Origin: Flavobacterium cheongpyeongense
GTDB lineage: Bacteria; Bacteroidota; Bacteroidia; Flavobacteriales; Flavobacteriaceae
DNA: 64,000 nucleotides
Direction of reading: 5' to 3'
Assembly: GCF_003202435.1 (NCBI RefSeq)
Contig: NZ_QJHK01000006.1
Coordinates: 124,001-188,000 of the forward strand
How positions within the stretch are numbered: position 1 is the stretch's first letter; each line of letters begins with the position of its first letter. Shown here piece by piece: positions 8,351 through 18,008 of this stretch. The notes under the pieces are model-generated. The model saw only the letters and a program-made list of their open reading frames with translations. It was not told the DNA's origin and made no database searches. The position numbers and the translations under genes are program-made.

Positions 8351-9502
8351 ATGGAATTTGATTTTCTGCAACCAGTTAACGAAGGAACATTAAAATTCAT
8401 TAATTCGTTATCTTCTCAAGAGTTGGGTAGTAAAATTGTTTTGCATACTCTGGATCAATTTCCTGATGTTGGTAAAATAAATATTGCTATCATTGGTGTT
8501 TTAGAAGATCGCAGGAATATTGATATTGTTAATGAAGTTAGTCTAACTGCTGTTCGTAAAAAACTATACAGCATGTTTCCGGGTAATTGGGATGCATCTA
8601 TTGCCGACTTAGGGGATATTTTAGCAGGGGAGACGGTAGAGGATACTTATTTTGCTCTAAAAAAAGTAATTTCATTACTGATAAAAAATAAAGTGATTCC
8701 GTTAGTTCTGGGAGGCTCACAGGATCTGACTTATGCTATGTATCGTGGATATGATGATCTGGAACAAATGGTCAATTTGGTTACTGTAGATAACAGATTT
8801 GATTTTGGTAAAGAAAATGAAACGGTTTCTTCTAATTCTTATTTGACAAAAATTATAATTGACGAGCCTAATAATCTTTTTAATTACTGTAATATTGGCT
8901 ATCAAACTTATTATAATTCTCAGGAAGAAATTGATTTGATTGAAAAATTGTTTTTTGATGCCTATCGATTGGGTGAAATTTCAAATAATATAGCTTTGGC
9001 TGAGCCTGTTTTCAGAGATGCTGATTTGGTTAGTATTGACCTGAATTCAGTTAAGTCTTCAGATTCAGGAAATATGATGTCTTTTGAACCGAACGGTTTC
9101 AATGGAAAAGAGATTTGTTCTTTAGCCCGCTATGCAGGAATTAGTGATAAAGTTTCATCATTTGGTGTTTTTAATCATAATAGCACTTTACATGAATCAG
9201 CAATGATTGCTCAGATAATTTGGTATTTTATAGAAGGGTATCATTATCGTTCTAAAGAATATCCTTTTGGAAGCAGAACAAATTATTTAAAATATATCGT
9301 ACCGCTTGAAAATGAAGAGCTGATTTTTTACAAAAGTGATAAAACGGACCGCTGGTGGATTGAAATTCCGTTTTTGTCAAATGGAAATAATAAATTAAAA
9401 AGAAATACGTTGTTACCTTGTTCTTATGATGAGTATTTATGTGCTTGCAATCAGGAATTGCCGGAAAGATGGTGGAAAGCGCAAAGAAAAAACGTTTTGT
9501 GA
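8351..9502 (+). CDS. Arginase/formimidoylglutamase-fold protein with altered metal site
   Basis: 383 residues with the ureohydrolase fold pattern, usually annotated as formimidoylglutamase in Flavobacterium. The three metal-binding motifs are changed: GGDHS is GGSQD (121-125), DAHxD is DNRFD (147-151), and SxDxDxxDP is SIDLNSVKSSD (from about 229). The His ligands and one Asp are gone, so a binuclear manganese centre is unlikely and the protein may be non-catalytic. It follows topA by 3 bp and precedes gldK. To my knowledge this linkage is kept in gliding flavobacteria, which suggests but does not prove a link with the gliding/type IX machinery. Confidence 0.8.
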   Translation: MEFDFLQPVNEGTLKFINSLSSQELGSKIVLHTLDQFPDVGKINIAIIGVLEDRRNIDIVNEVSLTAVRKKLYSMFPGNWDASIADLGDILAGETVEDTYFALKKVISLLIKNKVIPLVLGGSQDLTYAMYRGYDDLEQMVNLVTVDNRFDFGKENETVSSNSYLTKIIIDEPNNLFNYCNIGYQTYYNSQEEIDLIEKLFFDAYRLGEISNNIALAEPVFRDADLVSIDLNSVKSSDSGNMMSFEPNGFNGKEICSLARYAGISDKVSSFGVFNHNSTLHESAMIAQIIWYFIEGYHYRSKEYPFGSRTNYLKYIVPLENEELIFYKSDKTDRWWIEIPFLSNGNNKLKRNTLLPCSYDEYLCACNQELPERWWKAQRKNVL

Positions 9503-9697
9503 GTAATAATTTATTTAAAAATCTTAATTTTTTGATTTTATAATGATTTTGTTTTGGTTTAATTAGTAGGATTAGATGTTTAAAACATAAAATTTAACGT
9601 TTTTTACTGAATATTTTTAACAGTTTGACTGTGAAATATTTTTTTTTTATTTTTTTTAACATTAATTTTGACCGCTGAAATAAATATAGATATAGTA

Positions 9698-9728
9698 TTG
9701 TTTTTTTAAAAAATAATAAATACGTTTA
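9698..9728 (+). promoter_or_regulatory. Candidate promoter of gldKLMN
   Basis: TTG (9698-9700), 20 bases, then TACGTTTA (9721-9728), seven of eight positions of TAnnTTTG. The leader would be about 28 bases. An exact -7 element TAATTTTG also occurs at 9663-9670 but has no TTG at the right distance. The rest of the 261-bp gap is AT-rich without other recognisable features. Confidence 0.5.
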
Positions 9729-9763
9729 CGACTTATAATAATGAATAGAAATCCCAAATTTAT

Positions 9764-11167
9764 ATGAAGAAGTTTATTGCATTTGCGACAATGTTAACAC
9801 TAGTAATTGGCTGTGGTAAATCAGGAGATAAAGGAGAATTAGTTGGTGTGCAAGGAGGAAAGTGGCATCCTGAAAAACCTTATGGAATGACTTTAATTCC
9901 AGGTGGATCTTTTATCATGGGTAAATCCGATGCTGATTTAGCCGCAGTAGAAGATGCTCCTACAAAAACAGTAACCGTTCGTTCTTTTTACATGGATGAA
10001 ACAGAGATTACAAATTCTGAATACCGTCAGTTTGTAGAGTGGGTAAAAGATTCTACAATGAGAGTTCGTTTAGCTATTTTAGCAGACGAAACGGGTCAAA
10101 AATCAGCGGCAGGAACTGGAAAAGGTAAAAATGCCGGAAGTATTGCCGATTATGCATTTAATGATTCAGAGCCTGATAAAATGACAGCTTATGATAAATA
10201 TATGTATGATAATTATTATAGTGTTGGAACAAAAGATGATCCTTATGCTGGAAGAAAATTAAATAAAAAAGTTAAATTAATAAAAGATACAAAAGCTTAT
10301 CCGGATGAGTACTATACTGAAGTAATGGATTCGATGTATTTACCAATTGAAGAGTCATATAATGGTCTAAGAACAATTGATGTAAATAAATTAAAGTTCC
10401 GTTATTCATGGATGGATATTCAGGCTGCAGCAAAGGCTAAAGTTGGTAAGAGAAAAGATTTTGTAAAAACAGAAGAGGTGCCAATTTATCCTGATACAGC
10501 TGTTTGGATTAAAGATTTTGCTTATTCATATAATGAGCCTATGCATAATGATTATTTTTGGCATAAAGCATACGGTGATTATCCTGTTGTGGGGGTAACA
10601 TGGAAACAAGCTAAAGCATTCTGTGCCTGGAGAACCTTAAATAAAAACAGTTATATTAAATCAAAGAAAAAAGGACGTGATTTAGTAAATGCTTTCAGGT
10701 TACCAACTGAAGCTGAATGGGAGTATGCTGCAAGAGGAGGTCTGGAATCTGCAACATATCCTTGGGGAGGACCTTACACGAAAAGTGACAGAGGTTGTTT
10801 CTTAGCGAACTTCAAGCCAAGTAGAGGAGATTATGCTGCTGATGAAGCTTTATATACAGTTGAAGCTAAATCATACGAAATGAATGGTTATGGATTGTAC
10901 AATATGGCTGGAAACGTTTCTGAATGGACAGATTCGGCTTACAATCCAAATGCATACGAGTATGTTTCTACAATGAATCCAAACGTGATTGATGGAAATA
11001 ATCAGAGAAAAGTTGTTCGAGGAGGCTCTTGGAAAGATGTAGCTTACTTCTTACAGGTTGGTACGCGTGATCATGAATATGCAGATTCTGCGAGAAGTTA
11101 TATTGGGTTCAGAACTGTACAGGATTACATGGGGACTCAGGTGACCGGAACCGGAAGTAAAAAGTAA
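9764..11167 (+). CDS. gldK: Gliding motility / type IX secretion lipoprotein GldK
   Basis: 467 residues. Lipoprotein signal with lipobox VIGC (Cys17). The rest is a formylglycine-generating-enzyme/sulfatase-modifying-factor fold: MTLIPGGSFIMGKSD early, RLPTEAEWEYAARGG and YNMAGNVSEWTDS late, and VVRGGSW near the end. GldK forms periplasmic rings with GldN that attach to the outer membrane in the type IX secretion system. It is the first gene of a gldKLMN run with 41-60 bp gaps. Full length. Confidence 0.97.
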   Translation: MKKFIAFATMLTLVIGCGKSGDKGELVGVQGGKWHPEKPYGMTLIPGGSFIMGKSDADLAAVEDAPTKTVTVRSFYMDETEITNSEYRQFVEWVKDSTMRVRLAILADETGQKSAAGTGKGKNAGSIADYAFNDSEPDKMTAYDKYMYDNYYSVGTKDDPYAGRKLNKKVKLIKDTKAYPDEYYTEVMDSMYLPIEESYNGLRTIDVNKLKFRYSWMDIQAAAKAKVGKRKDFVKTEEVPIYPDTAVWIKDFAYSYNEPMHNDYFWHKAYGDYPVVGVTWKQAKAFCAWRTLNKNSYIKSKKKGRDLVNAFRLPTEAEWEYAARGGLESATYPWGGPYTKSDRGCFLANFKPSRGDYAADEALYTVEAKSYEMNGYGLYNMAGNVSEWTDSAYNPNAYEYVSTMNPNVIDGNNQRKVVRGGSWKDVAYFLQVGTRDHEYADSARSYIGFRTVQDYMGTQVTGTGSKK

Positions 11168-11227
11168 ATTAAATTCAATTCAATAACCAAATCTAAATTA
11201 AATTAAAACCTAAAAAAGAGTATTATT

Positions 11228-11875
11228 ATGGCATTATTAAGTAAAAAAGCAATGAATTTCGCTTATGGTATGGGAGCGGCAGTAGTAATTATTGGAGCTT
11301 TATTCAAAATTACTCACTTTGAGATTGGACCTTTAACTGGTACATTAATGCTATCAGTCGGACTAGTTACAGAGGCGTTAATTTTTGCATTATCAGCTTT
11401 CGAACCTGTGGAAGATGAATTAGACTGGACCCTTGTTTATCCTGAATTGGCGAATGGACAGGCAAAAAAGAAAGCAGATAAAGTTGAGACTACAGCTGAT
11501 GCCCAAGGATTGTTATCTCAAAAATTAGATGCAATGCTTAAAGAAGCTAAAATTGACGGAGAATTAATGTCAAGTTTAGGAAACAGTATTAAAAACTTTG
11601 AAGGAGCTGCGAAAGCAATTTCTCCAACAGTAGATTCTATTGCAGGACAAAAGAAATATGCTGAAGAATTGTCAATGGCTGCTGCTCAAATGGAATCATT
11701 GAACAGTTTATATAAAGTACAATTAGAAAGCGCTTCAAGAAACGCACAGGCAAATACCGAAATAGCTGAGAATGCATCTAAATTAAAAGAGCAAATGCAA
11801 TCTATGACTGCAAACATTGCTTCTTTAAACAATGTTTATGGTGGTATGCTTTCTGCAATGAGTAACAAAGGATAA
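11228..11875 (+). CDS. gldL: Gliding motility protein GldL, inner-membrane motor subunit
   Basis: 215 residues. Two transmembrane helices at about 10-28 and 36-57. Lys27 (in ALFKITHFE) and Glu49 (in VTEALIFAL), the charged membrane residues implicated in proton use, are both present. A cytoplasmic coiled-coil-prone tail rich in Ala, Met and Glu follows. GldL pairs with GldM to make the proton-driven motor that powers type IX secretion and gliding. Confidence 0.97.
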   Translation: MALLSKKAMNFAYGMGAAVVIIGALFKITHFEIGPLTGTLMLSVGLVTEALIFALSAFEPVEDELDWTLVYPELANGQAKKKADKVETTADAQGLLSQKLDAMLKEAKIDGELMSSLGNSIKNFEGAAKAISPTVDSIAGQKKYAEELSMAAAQMESLNSLYKVQLESASRNAQANTEIAENASKLKEQMQSMTANIASLNNVYGGMLSAMSNKG

Positions 11876-11926
11876 TTAGTTTTTAACTATTATATTAAAT
11901 TATTAATAAGAACTAATTAGAAAAAA

Positions 11927-13465
11927 ATGGCAGGAGGAAAATTAACCCCTAGACAGAAGATGATTAACCTGATGTATCTGGTTTTCATCGCAATGTTAGC
12001 AATGAATATGTCCAAAGAAGTTTTATCTGCTTTTGGATTAATGAATGAAAAGTTTGAAAGTGCAAATACCTCTTCAGAGCAAACAAATGCTGGATTATTA
12101 TCAGCACTAGATCAAAAAGCCGCTGAAGCAAAAGGAGAATTTGCCGTTGCTGCGGTTACAGCTCATAAAGTTGAAACAGCTTCAAAAGAATTTTATGCAT
12201 ACATCGGTGGATTAAAAGGCGATGTTTTAAAAGGTTTTGAAACTGATAAAGAAACAGGAAAATTACCTTATGAGGCGATGGATAAAGGTGATAATATCGA
12301 CAACTGGTTTACTGGTGAGGGATATACAGCTAAAGGTAAGGATATCATTTCTAAAATTGAAAAGTACAAAGCCGACATGAAAGCTGCTTTATCTGATAAA
12401 AAGTATGCTGCAATTTTAGCTGAAGTTGAAAAGAAATTCGATGTTTCTGATGTTAAAAACAAAGAAGGCTTAAAAGATAAGTATTTGGCTTATCATTTTA
12501 AAGGTTTCCCAGCTGTGGCTTCTTTAGCTAAACTTTCAGCTTGGCAAAATGACGTTCAGAAAGCAGAATCGGATGTTTACAGTGCTGCTTTAGGAAAAGC
12601 TGCTGTAGCTGCTGCTTCTTACAGTAATTATCAGGCTATTGTTGTATTAGATAAAAACGCTTATTTCCAAGGTGAAAAAGTAACTGGTAAAGTAGTTTTA
12701 GGTCGTTATGACGAAAACACAAAACCAACTTCATTCCAAGGACCTGGTCAAATCGTAAACGGTCAGGCTGTTATCTCTTTAACAGCAGGAGGTGTAGGAG
12801 AACAAGATATTAACGGACAATTTACATTCTTGGAAGATGGTAAAAACATTCCACTTAAATTTGCAGGAAAATATGTTGTAGTGCCAAGACCAAACTCTGC
12901 TACAATTTCTGCAGATAAAATGAATGTAGTATACCGAGGAGTTGTTAACCCAATCTCTGTTTCATTTGCTGGTGTTGATGCTAACAAAATTGTTGCAAGT
13001 GCACCTGGATTAAATTCTGCTGGTAAACCTGGTAAATATAACATGAGCCCTAGTTCAGGTACTGAAACTACTATTTCTGTTACTGGGACATTACCAAACG
13101 GAGATAAAGTTACGGATAAGAAAACATTCAGAATTAAAGGTATTCCTGGACCAACAGGTACTATTAGAGGTGAAACAGGTGTTGTTAAAGGACCTAAATC
13201 TAATCTTGAAATAGCAACTATTGGTGCTAAATTAGAAGATTTTGATTTCGAAGTTGGTTTGGATGTTGTTGGATTTAACATGAAAATTGCTGGTCAGCCA
13301 ACTGTGGTTGTTAGTGGTAACAGGTTAAATGCACAATGTAAATCAGTTCTTTCTAAAGCAGGTAGAGGTGATCAGGTTACTATTTCTGAAATTAAAACAA
13401 AACTTGTTGGAGCGGGTAGTTATTTATTGCCAAGAACTGCTCCTGTAATTTATGAAATACAATAA
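11927..13465 (+). CDS. gldM: Gliding motility protein GldM, motor shaft subunit
   Basis: 512 residues. A single N-terminal transmembrane helix (about 12-30, MINLMYLVFIAMLAM) is preceded by a conserved Pro-Arg (TPRQK). A long periplasmic part follows, expected to fold into the D1-D4 domains that span the periplasm towards GldK/GldN. Length is normal for the family. It lies 51 bp after gldL in the same transcription unit. Confidence 0.97.
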   Translation: MAGGKLTPRQKMINLMYLVFIAMLAMNMSKEVLSAFGLMNEKFESANTSSEQTNAGLLSALDQKAAEAKGEFAVAAVTAHKVETASKEFYAYIGGLKGDVLKGFETDKETGKLPYEAMDKGDNIDNWFTGEGYTAKGKDIISKIEKYKADMKAALSDKKYAAILAEVEKKFDVSDVKNKEGLKDKYLAYHFKGFPAVASLAKLSAWQNDVQKAESDVYSAALGKAAVAAASYSNYQAIVVLDKNAYFQGEKVTGKVVLGRYDENTKPTSFQGPGQIVNGQAVISLTAGGVGEQDINGQFTFLEDGKNIPLKFAGKYVVVPRPNSATISADKMNVVYRGVVNPISVSFAGVDANKIVASAPGLNSAGKPGKYNMSPSSGTETTISVTGTLPNGDKVTDKKTFRIKGIPGPTGTIRGETGVVKGPKSNLEIATIGAKLEDFDFEVGLDVVGFNMKIAGQPTVVVSGNRLNAQCKSVLSKAGRGDQVTISEIKTKLVGAGSYLLPRTAPVIYEIQ

Positions 13466-13506
13466 TAAAGTAGGTAAAACTACGTTCAATATCTTATAAT
13501 GATATC

Positions 13507-14499
13507 ATGATGAAAGTAAGAAATTTTTTAATAGCTATTATTTCTATCGCAGGGACATTTGCTTCTAATGCGCAATCTAATTTGCTTAATGCAAAAACAC
13601 CTGATCAGATAGGACTTAAAACTCCTGCACAGCTTATCTCAGACAATGACAAGCCTTTGGCTTATGGTTATGTAGATGATAGAGATGTATTAATGGGAAA
13701 AACTACTTGGGAAATTATTGATTTGAATGAAAAAATCAACTTTCCACTCTATTTTCCTGTAGATACTGCTAATATTGGTTCTGACAGACGTTCTCTTTAT
13801 GATGTTTTGACGAAGGCTATGAAAAATGGCAAGATAACTGAAGTTTATTCTGATAGTTATTTCAATACTAAAAAATCTTTGAAAGACATCGAAGGATCAT
13901 TGTCACGTATTGATACAACAGATGCAGGTAGAGAACTTATTAACCAATATCCAGATGATTACAAATCACACGTTGTGAAGAAAAAAGTAGTTACTGGTAC
14001 CGGAAAAAAGAAAGTAGTTACTTATGTTGATGAAACTGTAGGTCCTACAAGAACTGTGCCTTCTGAGTATATTTTAAAGCAGGATCTTACTGCTGCTGAT
14101 GTTTCTCAGTATAAAATAAAAGGTTACTGGTATTTTGACAAACGTCAAAGTGAGTTAAAATATCGTTTACTTGGAATTTGTCCGGTAACTCCTGATGTGT
14201 ATACAATGAATAGTGATGAAAAGGATTATATTGAGTTGTTCTGGATTTTTTATCCTAATTCAAGAACTGCTTTGCATGAAGCCAAAGCTTTTAACGACAG
14301 CAACTCAGCACTTCCAATTTCATTCGATCAAATTCTAAATTCAAGACGTTTCAACGCTATTGTGTACAAAGAAGAAAACCTGTACGGAGATCGTGAGATT
14401 AAAGAATACATGAAAGACAATGCACAAAATCAATTGTTGGAATCTGAAAGAGTAAAAGAAAAGATCCGTAATTTTGAGCAGGATATGTGGAATTACTAA
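13507..14499 (+). CDS. gldN: Gliding motility / type IX secretion protein GldN
   Basis: 330 residues with a cleavable signal peptide (FLIAIISIAGTFASNAQS). Family features include the repeated Asp/Tyr-rich stretches (YGYVDDRDVLMGKTTWE) and the region around IELFWIFYPNSRTALHEA. GldN is the periplasmic partner of GldK in the ring structure. Two adjacent Met codons (13507 and 13510) are equivalent starts. The gene closes the gld operon and is followed at once by a strong terminator. Confidence 0.96.
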   Translation: MMKVRNFLIAIISIAGTFASNAQSNLLNAKTPDQIGLKTPAQLISDNDKPLAYGYVDDRDVLMGKTTWEIIDLNEKINFPLYFPVDTANIGSDRRSLYDVLTKAMKNGKITEVYSDSYFNTKKSLKDIEGSLSRIDTTDAGRELINQYPDDYKSHVVKKKVVTGTGKKKVVTYVDETVGPTRTVPSEYILKQDLTAADVSQYKIKGYWYFDKRQSELKYRLLGICPVTPDVYTMNSDEKDYIELFWIFYPNSRTALHEAKAFNDSNSALPISFDQILNSRRFNAIVYKEENLYGDREIKEYMKDNAQNQLLESERVKEKIRNFEQDMWNY

Positions 14500-14518
14500 A
14501 TAGACAATTCAAATTTTA

Positions 14519-14566
14519 ATATAGAAAAAACTCTTGCTACCTTTGTAGTAAGAGTTTTTTCTATAT
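14519..14566 (+). terminator. Terminator of the gld operon
   Basis: Long inverted repeat: ATATAGAAAAAACTCTTGCTAC pairs over its length with the downstream arm ending TTTTTTCTATAT, with a 4-base loop CTTT and one G-T pair. It is bidirectional in form, with a T run after the GC-containing core. Confidence 0.9.
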
Positions 14567-14580
14567 TATATACTTATTAT

Positions 14581-15654
14581 ATGCTTGATTATTTAATTGT
14601 CGGATCTGGATTAGCTGGAATTTCTTTTGCTGAAGTTGCTCTTAAAAGCAATAAAGCTATTCTGCTTATTGATGATAAATCTCAAAACTCTTCAAAAATT
14701 GCCGGAGGTTTGTATAATCCGGTTATTTTAAAGCGTTTTAGCGAAGTTTGGAATGCAAAAGAGCAGTTAGTTTTGATGAATGATTTTTATAGTCAGGTTG
14801 AAGATAAATTGAATGAGAAGTTTAATTTTAAAATGCCGATTTTAAGAAAATTTTTCTCCATTGAAGAACAAAACAACTGGTTTGCTGCTTCTGATAAAAT
14901 AAATCTTTCAGATTTTTTATCCACAAAACTAATTTCTACAAAATTTGATGGTATTGATTCTCCATATGATTATGGTGAAGTTTTACATACAGGCTACGTT
15001 GATACAGCTTTATTATTGGTGAAATACAAAGCATATCTGCTTAAAAAAAAATTATTGCTTGAAGAATCTTTTGATTGTAGTGATATTAAGTTTTTAGAAT
15101 TTGGAATTGAGTATAAAAATATTCGGGCACGGCATATTATTTTTGCTGAAGGCTTCGGGTTGCATAAAAATCCTTTTTTTAATTATCTCCCCTTGGATGG
15201 TACAAAAGGCGAACTATTTCTAATTAAGGCTCCCAACCTAAATCTTGACGTTATAGTTAATACAAGTGTTTTTATTTTACCACTGGGAGGTGATTTATTT
15301 AAAGTTGGTGCAACTTATAATTGGCATGATAAAACTCCTTTGCCTACAGAAGCTGGGAAGCAGGAACTTTTAGGACGTATCAGGGAGATCATCACTTGTG
15401 ATTTTGAAATTATAAAACACTTTGCGGGGGTACGGCCTACGGTTGCCGATAGAAGACCTTTAGTTGGAACACATGATATGTATAAATCTATTCATATACT
15501 TAACGGATTAGGTACACGTGGTGTTATGCTTGGTCCAGCCCTGGCAAAAATGTTATTTGAACATATTGAAACCGGAATTCCTGTCGATCCTGAAGCTGAT
15601 ATTAAGCGATTTCATAAAAGGTATTTGAAATCTCTTATTTCCCGGCGGCCTTAG
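14581..15654 (+). CDS. FAD-dependent amino-acid oxidase-family protein (DAO fold)
   Basis: 357 residues. The N-terminal dinucleotide-binding motif is YLIVGSGLAGISFAEVAL (GSGLAG at 8-13). A conserved GGLYNPV follows at about 43-49, and the C-terminal FAD-binding region reads AGVRPTVADRRPLVG, then LNGLGTRGVMLGP. This is the DAO/ThiO-type flavoprotein pattern. The substrate cannot be told from sequence. The 3' end overlaps the convergent DUF983 gene by 20 bp. Confidence 0.85.
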   Translation: MLDYLIVGSGLAGISFAEVALKSNKAILLIDDKSQNSSKIAGGLYNPVILKRFSEVWNAKEQLVLMNDFYSQVEDKLNEKFNFKMPILRKFFSIEEQNNWFAASDKINLSDFLSTKLISTKFDGIDSPYDYGEVLHTGYVDTALLLVKYKAYLLKKKLLLEESFDCSDIKFLEFGIEYKNIRARHIIFAEGFGLHKNPFFNYLPLDGTKGELFLIKAPNLNLDVIVNTSVFILPLGGDLFKVGATYNWHDKTPLPTEAGKQELLGRIREIITCDFEIIKHFAGVRPTVADRRPLVGTHDMYKSIHILNGLGTRGVMLGPALAKMLFEHIETGIPVDPEADIKRFHKRYLKSLISRRP

Positions 15655-16018
15655 AATCATATGAGATAAACATATTGATGTATAAGTTTCTGGAAAGTCT
15701 TAAAACAAAGGGAAATAAAACAATTAAAGTTATGACAATCGCTAAAAATGATTGTTCTATACTGACACCGAAAAACACAAATGAAACAATAAAAGCAGCA
15801 ATACCCAAAGCTACATTTAGTCCATAACTTACATACATTGCCCCATAAAAAAAGGAGGGTTCAAGTTGGTATTTTAAACCACAATGACTGCACTTTTGAT
15901 TCATTTTGAGAACTTTGGTCAAATGAAGTGGGTTTTTGTCCGAATACATACTCTCATTTTGACATTTTGGACAACTTCCTGTTAAAATACTATTTAGTTT
16001 GGATCCTTTTTTTAACAT
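15635..16018 (-). CDS. DUF983 membrane protein with two CxxC knuckles
   Basis: 127 residues from the ATG at 16018. The protein has CPKCQNESM and CSHCGLKYQ (a likely zinc ribbon), EPSFFYGAMYVSYG typical of DUF983, then two transmembrane helices. The open frame extends to an ATG at 16078, but an exact -7 element on this strand (TACCTTTG, 16042 down to 16035) puts the transcript start near 16028, so translation most likely starts at 16018 (MLKKGSKL). Function unknown; DUF983 proteins are small inner-membrane proteins. Confidence 0.8.
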   Translation of the reverse strand: MLKKGSKLNSILTGSCPKCQNESMYSDKNPLHLTKVLKMNQKCSHCGLKYQLEPSFFYGAMYVSYGLNVALGIAAFIVSFVFFGVSIEQSFLAIVITLIVLFPFVLRLSRNLYINMFISYDSKAAGK

Positions 16019-16034
16019 TTGCAAAAAATTTTCA

Positions 16035-16042
16035 CAAAGGTA
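16035..16042 (-). promoter_or_regulatory. -7 element of the DUF983 gene
   Basis: TACCTTTG on the minus strand matches TAnnTTTG. It lies inside the longest open frame of the DUF983 gene and decides its start at 16018. No TTG is seen at the standard distance. Confidence 0.5.
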
Positions 16043-16083
16043 CATTTTTGAACCTTTACTCCTTGTAACAATAGTCACAAATT

Positions 16084-17997
16084 ATGCTTAATATACACAA
16101 TCTTTCGGTTTCTTTTGGTGGAACTTATTTATTTGAAGAAGTTACTTTTCGTTTGGGTGCAGGAGACCGCGTAGGTCTTGTTGGTAAAAATGGAGCCGGT
16201 AAATCGACCATGTTAAAAATGCTTGCAGGAGACTTCAAACCAGATTCAGGAGTTATTTCGCAAGAGAAAGATATCCGAATGGGCTTTTTGCGTCAGGACA
16301 TTGATTTTGAACAGGGAAGAACAGTTTTGGAGGAGGCCTATGAAGCTTTCACTGAAATTAAGATAGTGGAAAAAAAGCTGGAAGAAATCAATCATCAACT
16401 GGTTACAAGAACCGATTATGAAAGTGAGGAATATAGTCAGATTATTGAAGATCTTTCTGATTATACACATCGTTTTGATCTTCTTGGAGGCTATAACTAT
16501 GTCGGTGATACAGAAAAAATCCTGTTAGGTTTAGGTTTCAAGAGAGAGGTTTTTAATAACCAGACCGAAACATTTTCAGGAGGTTGGAGAATGCGTATTG
16601 AGCTGGCTAAATTATTATTGCAATCCAATGATGTTTTATTACTCGATGAGCCTACCAACCACTTAGATATAGAAAGTATCATCTGGCTCGAGAATTTTCT
16701 TCGTAATTATCCCGGAGTTGTGGTGATCGTATCACACGATAAGATGTTTTTGGATAATGTGACCAACAGAACAATCGAAATTTCATTAGGAAAAGCATAC
16801 GATTTTAATAAACCCTATTCTGAATATTTGGAATTGCGACATGAAATCCGCGAAAAGCAATTGGCTACTCAAAAAAACCAGGCCAAAAAGATTGAAGAAA
16901 CCGAAAAATTAATCGAGAAGTTCCGTGCCAAAGCTTCAAAAGCTTCCATGGCGCAATCATTGATTAAAAAACTGGATAAAGTAGAAAGAATTGAAGTTGA
17001 CGAAGACGATAATTCAGTAATGAATATTTCCTTTCCGGTTTCAAAAGAGCCTGGAAAAGTTGTTATTGAAGCTGAAAACGTAACCAAAAGTTACGGTGAC
17101 AAAACGATTCTGAAAGATATTAGTTTATTGGTTGAAAGAGGAAGTAAGATTGCTTTTGTGGGGCAGAACGGACAAGGAAAATCAACTTTTATTAAAGCAT
17201 TGGTAAACGAATTCGAATATCAGGGAAATATCAAATTAGGACATAATGTGCAGTTAGGATATTTTGCTCAAAATCAGGCAGAGTATTTAGACGGTGAAAT
17301 TACTTTGTTGCAAACTATGGAAAATGCTGCAACAGATACGAACCGATCTAAAGTGCGTGACATGTTAGGTTCTTTTTTGTTCCGTGGAGATGATGTCGAA
17401 AAGAAGGTAAAAGTACTTTCAGGAGGTGAACGTAACCGTTTGGCACTTTGTAAATTATTGCTTCAGCCCATCAACGTTTTACTAATGGATGAGCCTACGA
17501 ACCACTTAGATATCAAATCCAAGAATGTCCTGAAAGCGGCCTTGCAAAAATTCGGCGGAACATTATTACTAGTTTCTCACGACAGGGATTTTCTTCAGGG
17601 AATGTCGAATATCGTTTACGAATTCAAAGATCAAAAAATCAGGGAATATTTGGGAGATATCAACTTTTTCTTAGAGCAACGCAATCTTGAAAACATGCGT
17701 GAAGTCGAGAAAAAAGACGTTATTAAAACGTCGGCTCCAAAAGAAAATAACAAAACTTCTTACGAAGATCAGAAAAAAGTAAAAGCTTTGCAAAACCGTT
17801 TAAGCAAAGTCGAAAGCCAGATTAAACAATTAGAAAAAGACATTCAGCACGACGATAAAATGCTCGCTTCAAATTATGATAAGCATATTGAAGACGCTTC
17901 GTTTTTTACCGCATACAACAAAAAGAAAGCCGATCTGGATCAATTGCTTCTCGATTGGGAAATCGTTCAGGAAGAAATCGATAATTTCAACGCTTAA
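16084..17997 (+). CDS. ABC-F family ATPase (ribosome-associated)
   Basis: 637 residues with two ABC domains and no membrane segment. First domain: Walker A GKNGAGKS, signature FSGGWRMR, Walker B LLLDEPTNHLD. Second domain: GQNGQGKS, LSGGERNRLAL, VLLMDEPTNHLD. The linker after domain 1 is Lys/Glu-rich (the P-site tRNA interaction motif region), and the last ~70 residues form a coiled coil as in Uup/YdiF-type members. ABC-F proteins act on the ribosome; the exact paralogue cannot be decided here. It starts close to the divergent DUF983 gene. Confidence 0.93.
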   Translation: MLNIHNLSVSFGGTYLFEEVTFRLGAGDRVGLVGKNGAGKSTMLKMLAGDFKPDSGVISQEKDIRMGFLRQDIDFEQGRTVLEEAYEAFTEIKIVEKKLEEINHQLVTRTDYESEEYSQIIEDLSDYTHRFDLLGGYNYVGDTEKILLGLGFKREVFNNQTETFSGGWRMRIELAKLLLQSNDVLLLDEPTNHLDIESIIWLENFLRNYPGVVVIVSHDKMFLDNVTNRTIEISLGKAYDFNKPYSEYLELRHEIREKQLATQKNQAKKIEETEKLIEKFRAKASKASMAQSLIKKLDKVERIEVDEDDNSVMNISFPVSKEPGKVVIEAENVTKSYGDKTILKDISLLVERGSKIAFVGQNGQGKSTFIKALVNEFEYQGNIKLGHNVQLGYFAQNQAEYLDGEITLLQTMENAATDTNRSKVRDMLGSFLFRGDDVEKKVKVLSGGERNRLALCKLLLQPINVLLMDEPTNHLDIKSKNVLKAALQKFGGTLLLVSHDRDFLQGMSNIVYEFKDQKIREYLGDINFFLEQRNLENMREVEKKDVIKTSAPKENNKTSYEDQKKVKALQNRLSKVESQIKQLEKDIQHDDKMLASNYDKHIEDASFFTAYNKKKADLDQLLLDWEIVQEEIDNFNA

Positions 17998-18008
17998 AAT
18001 AATTTTCA

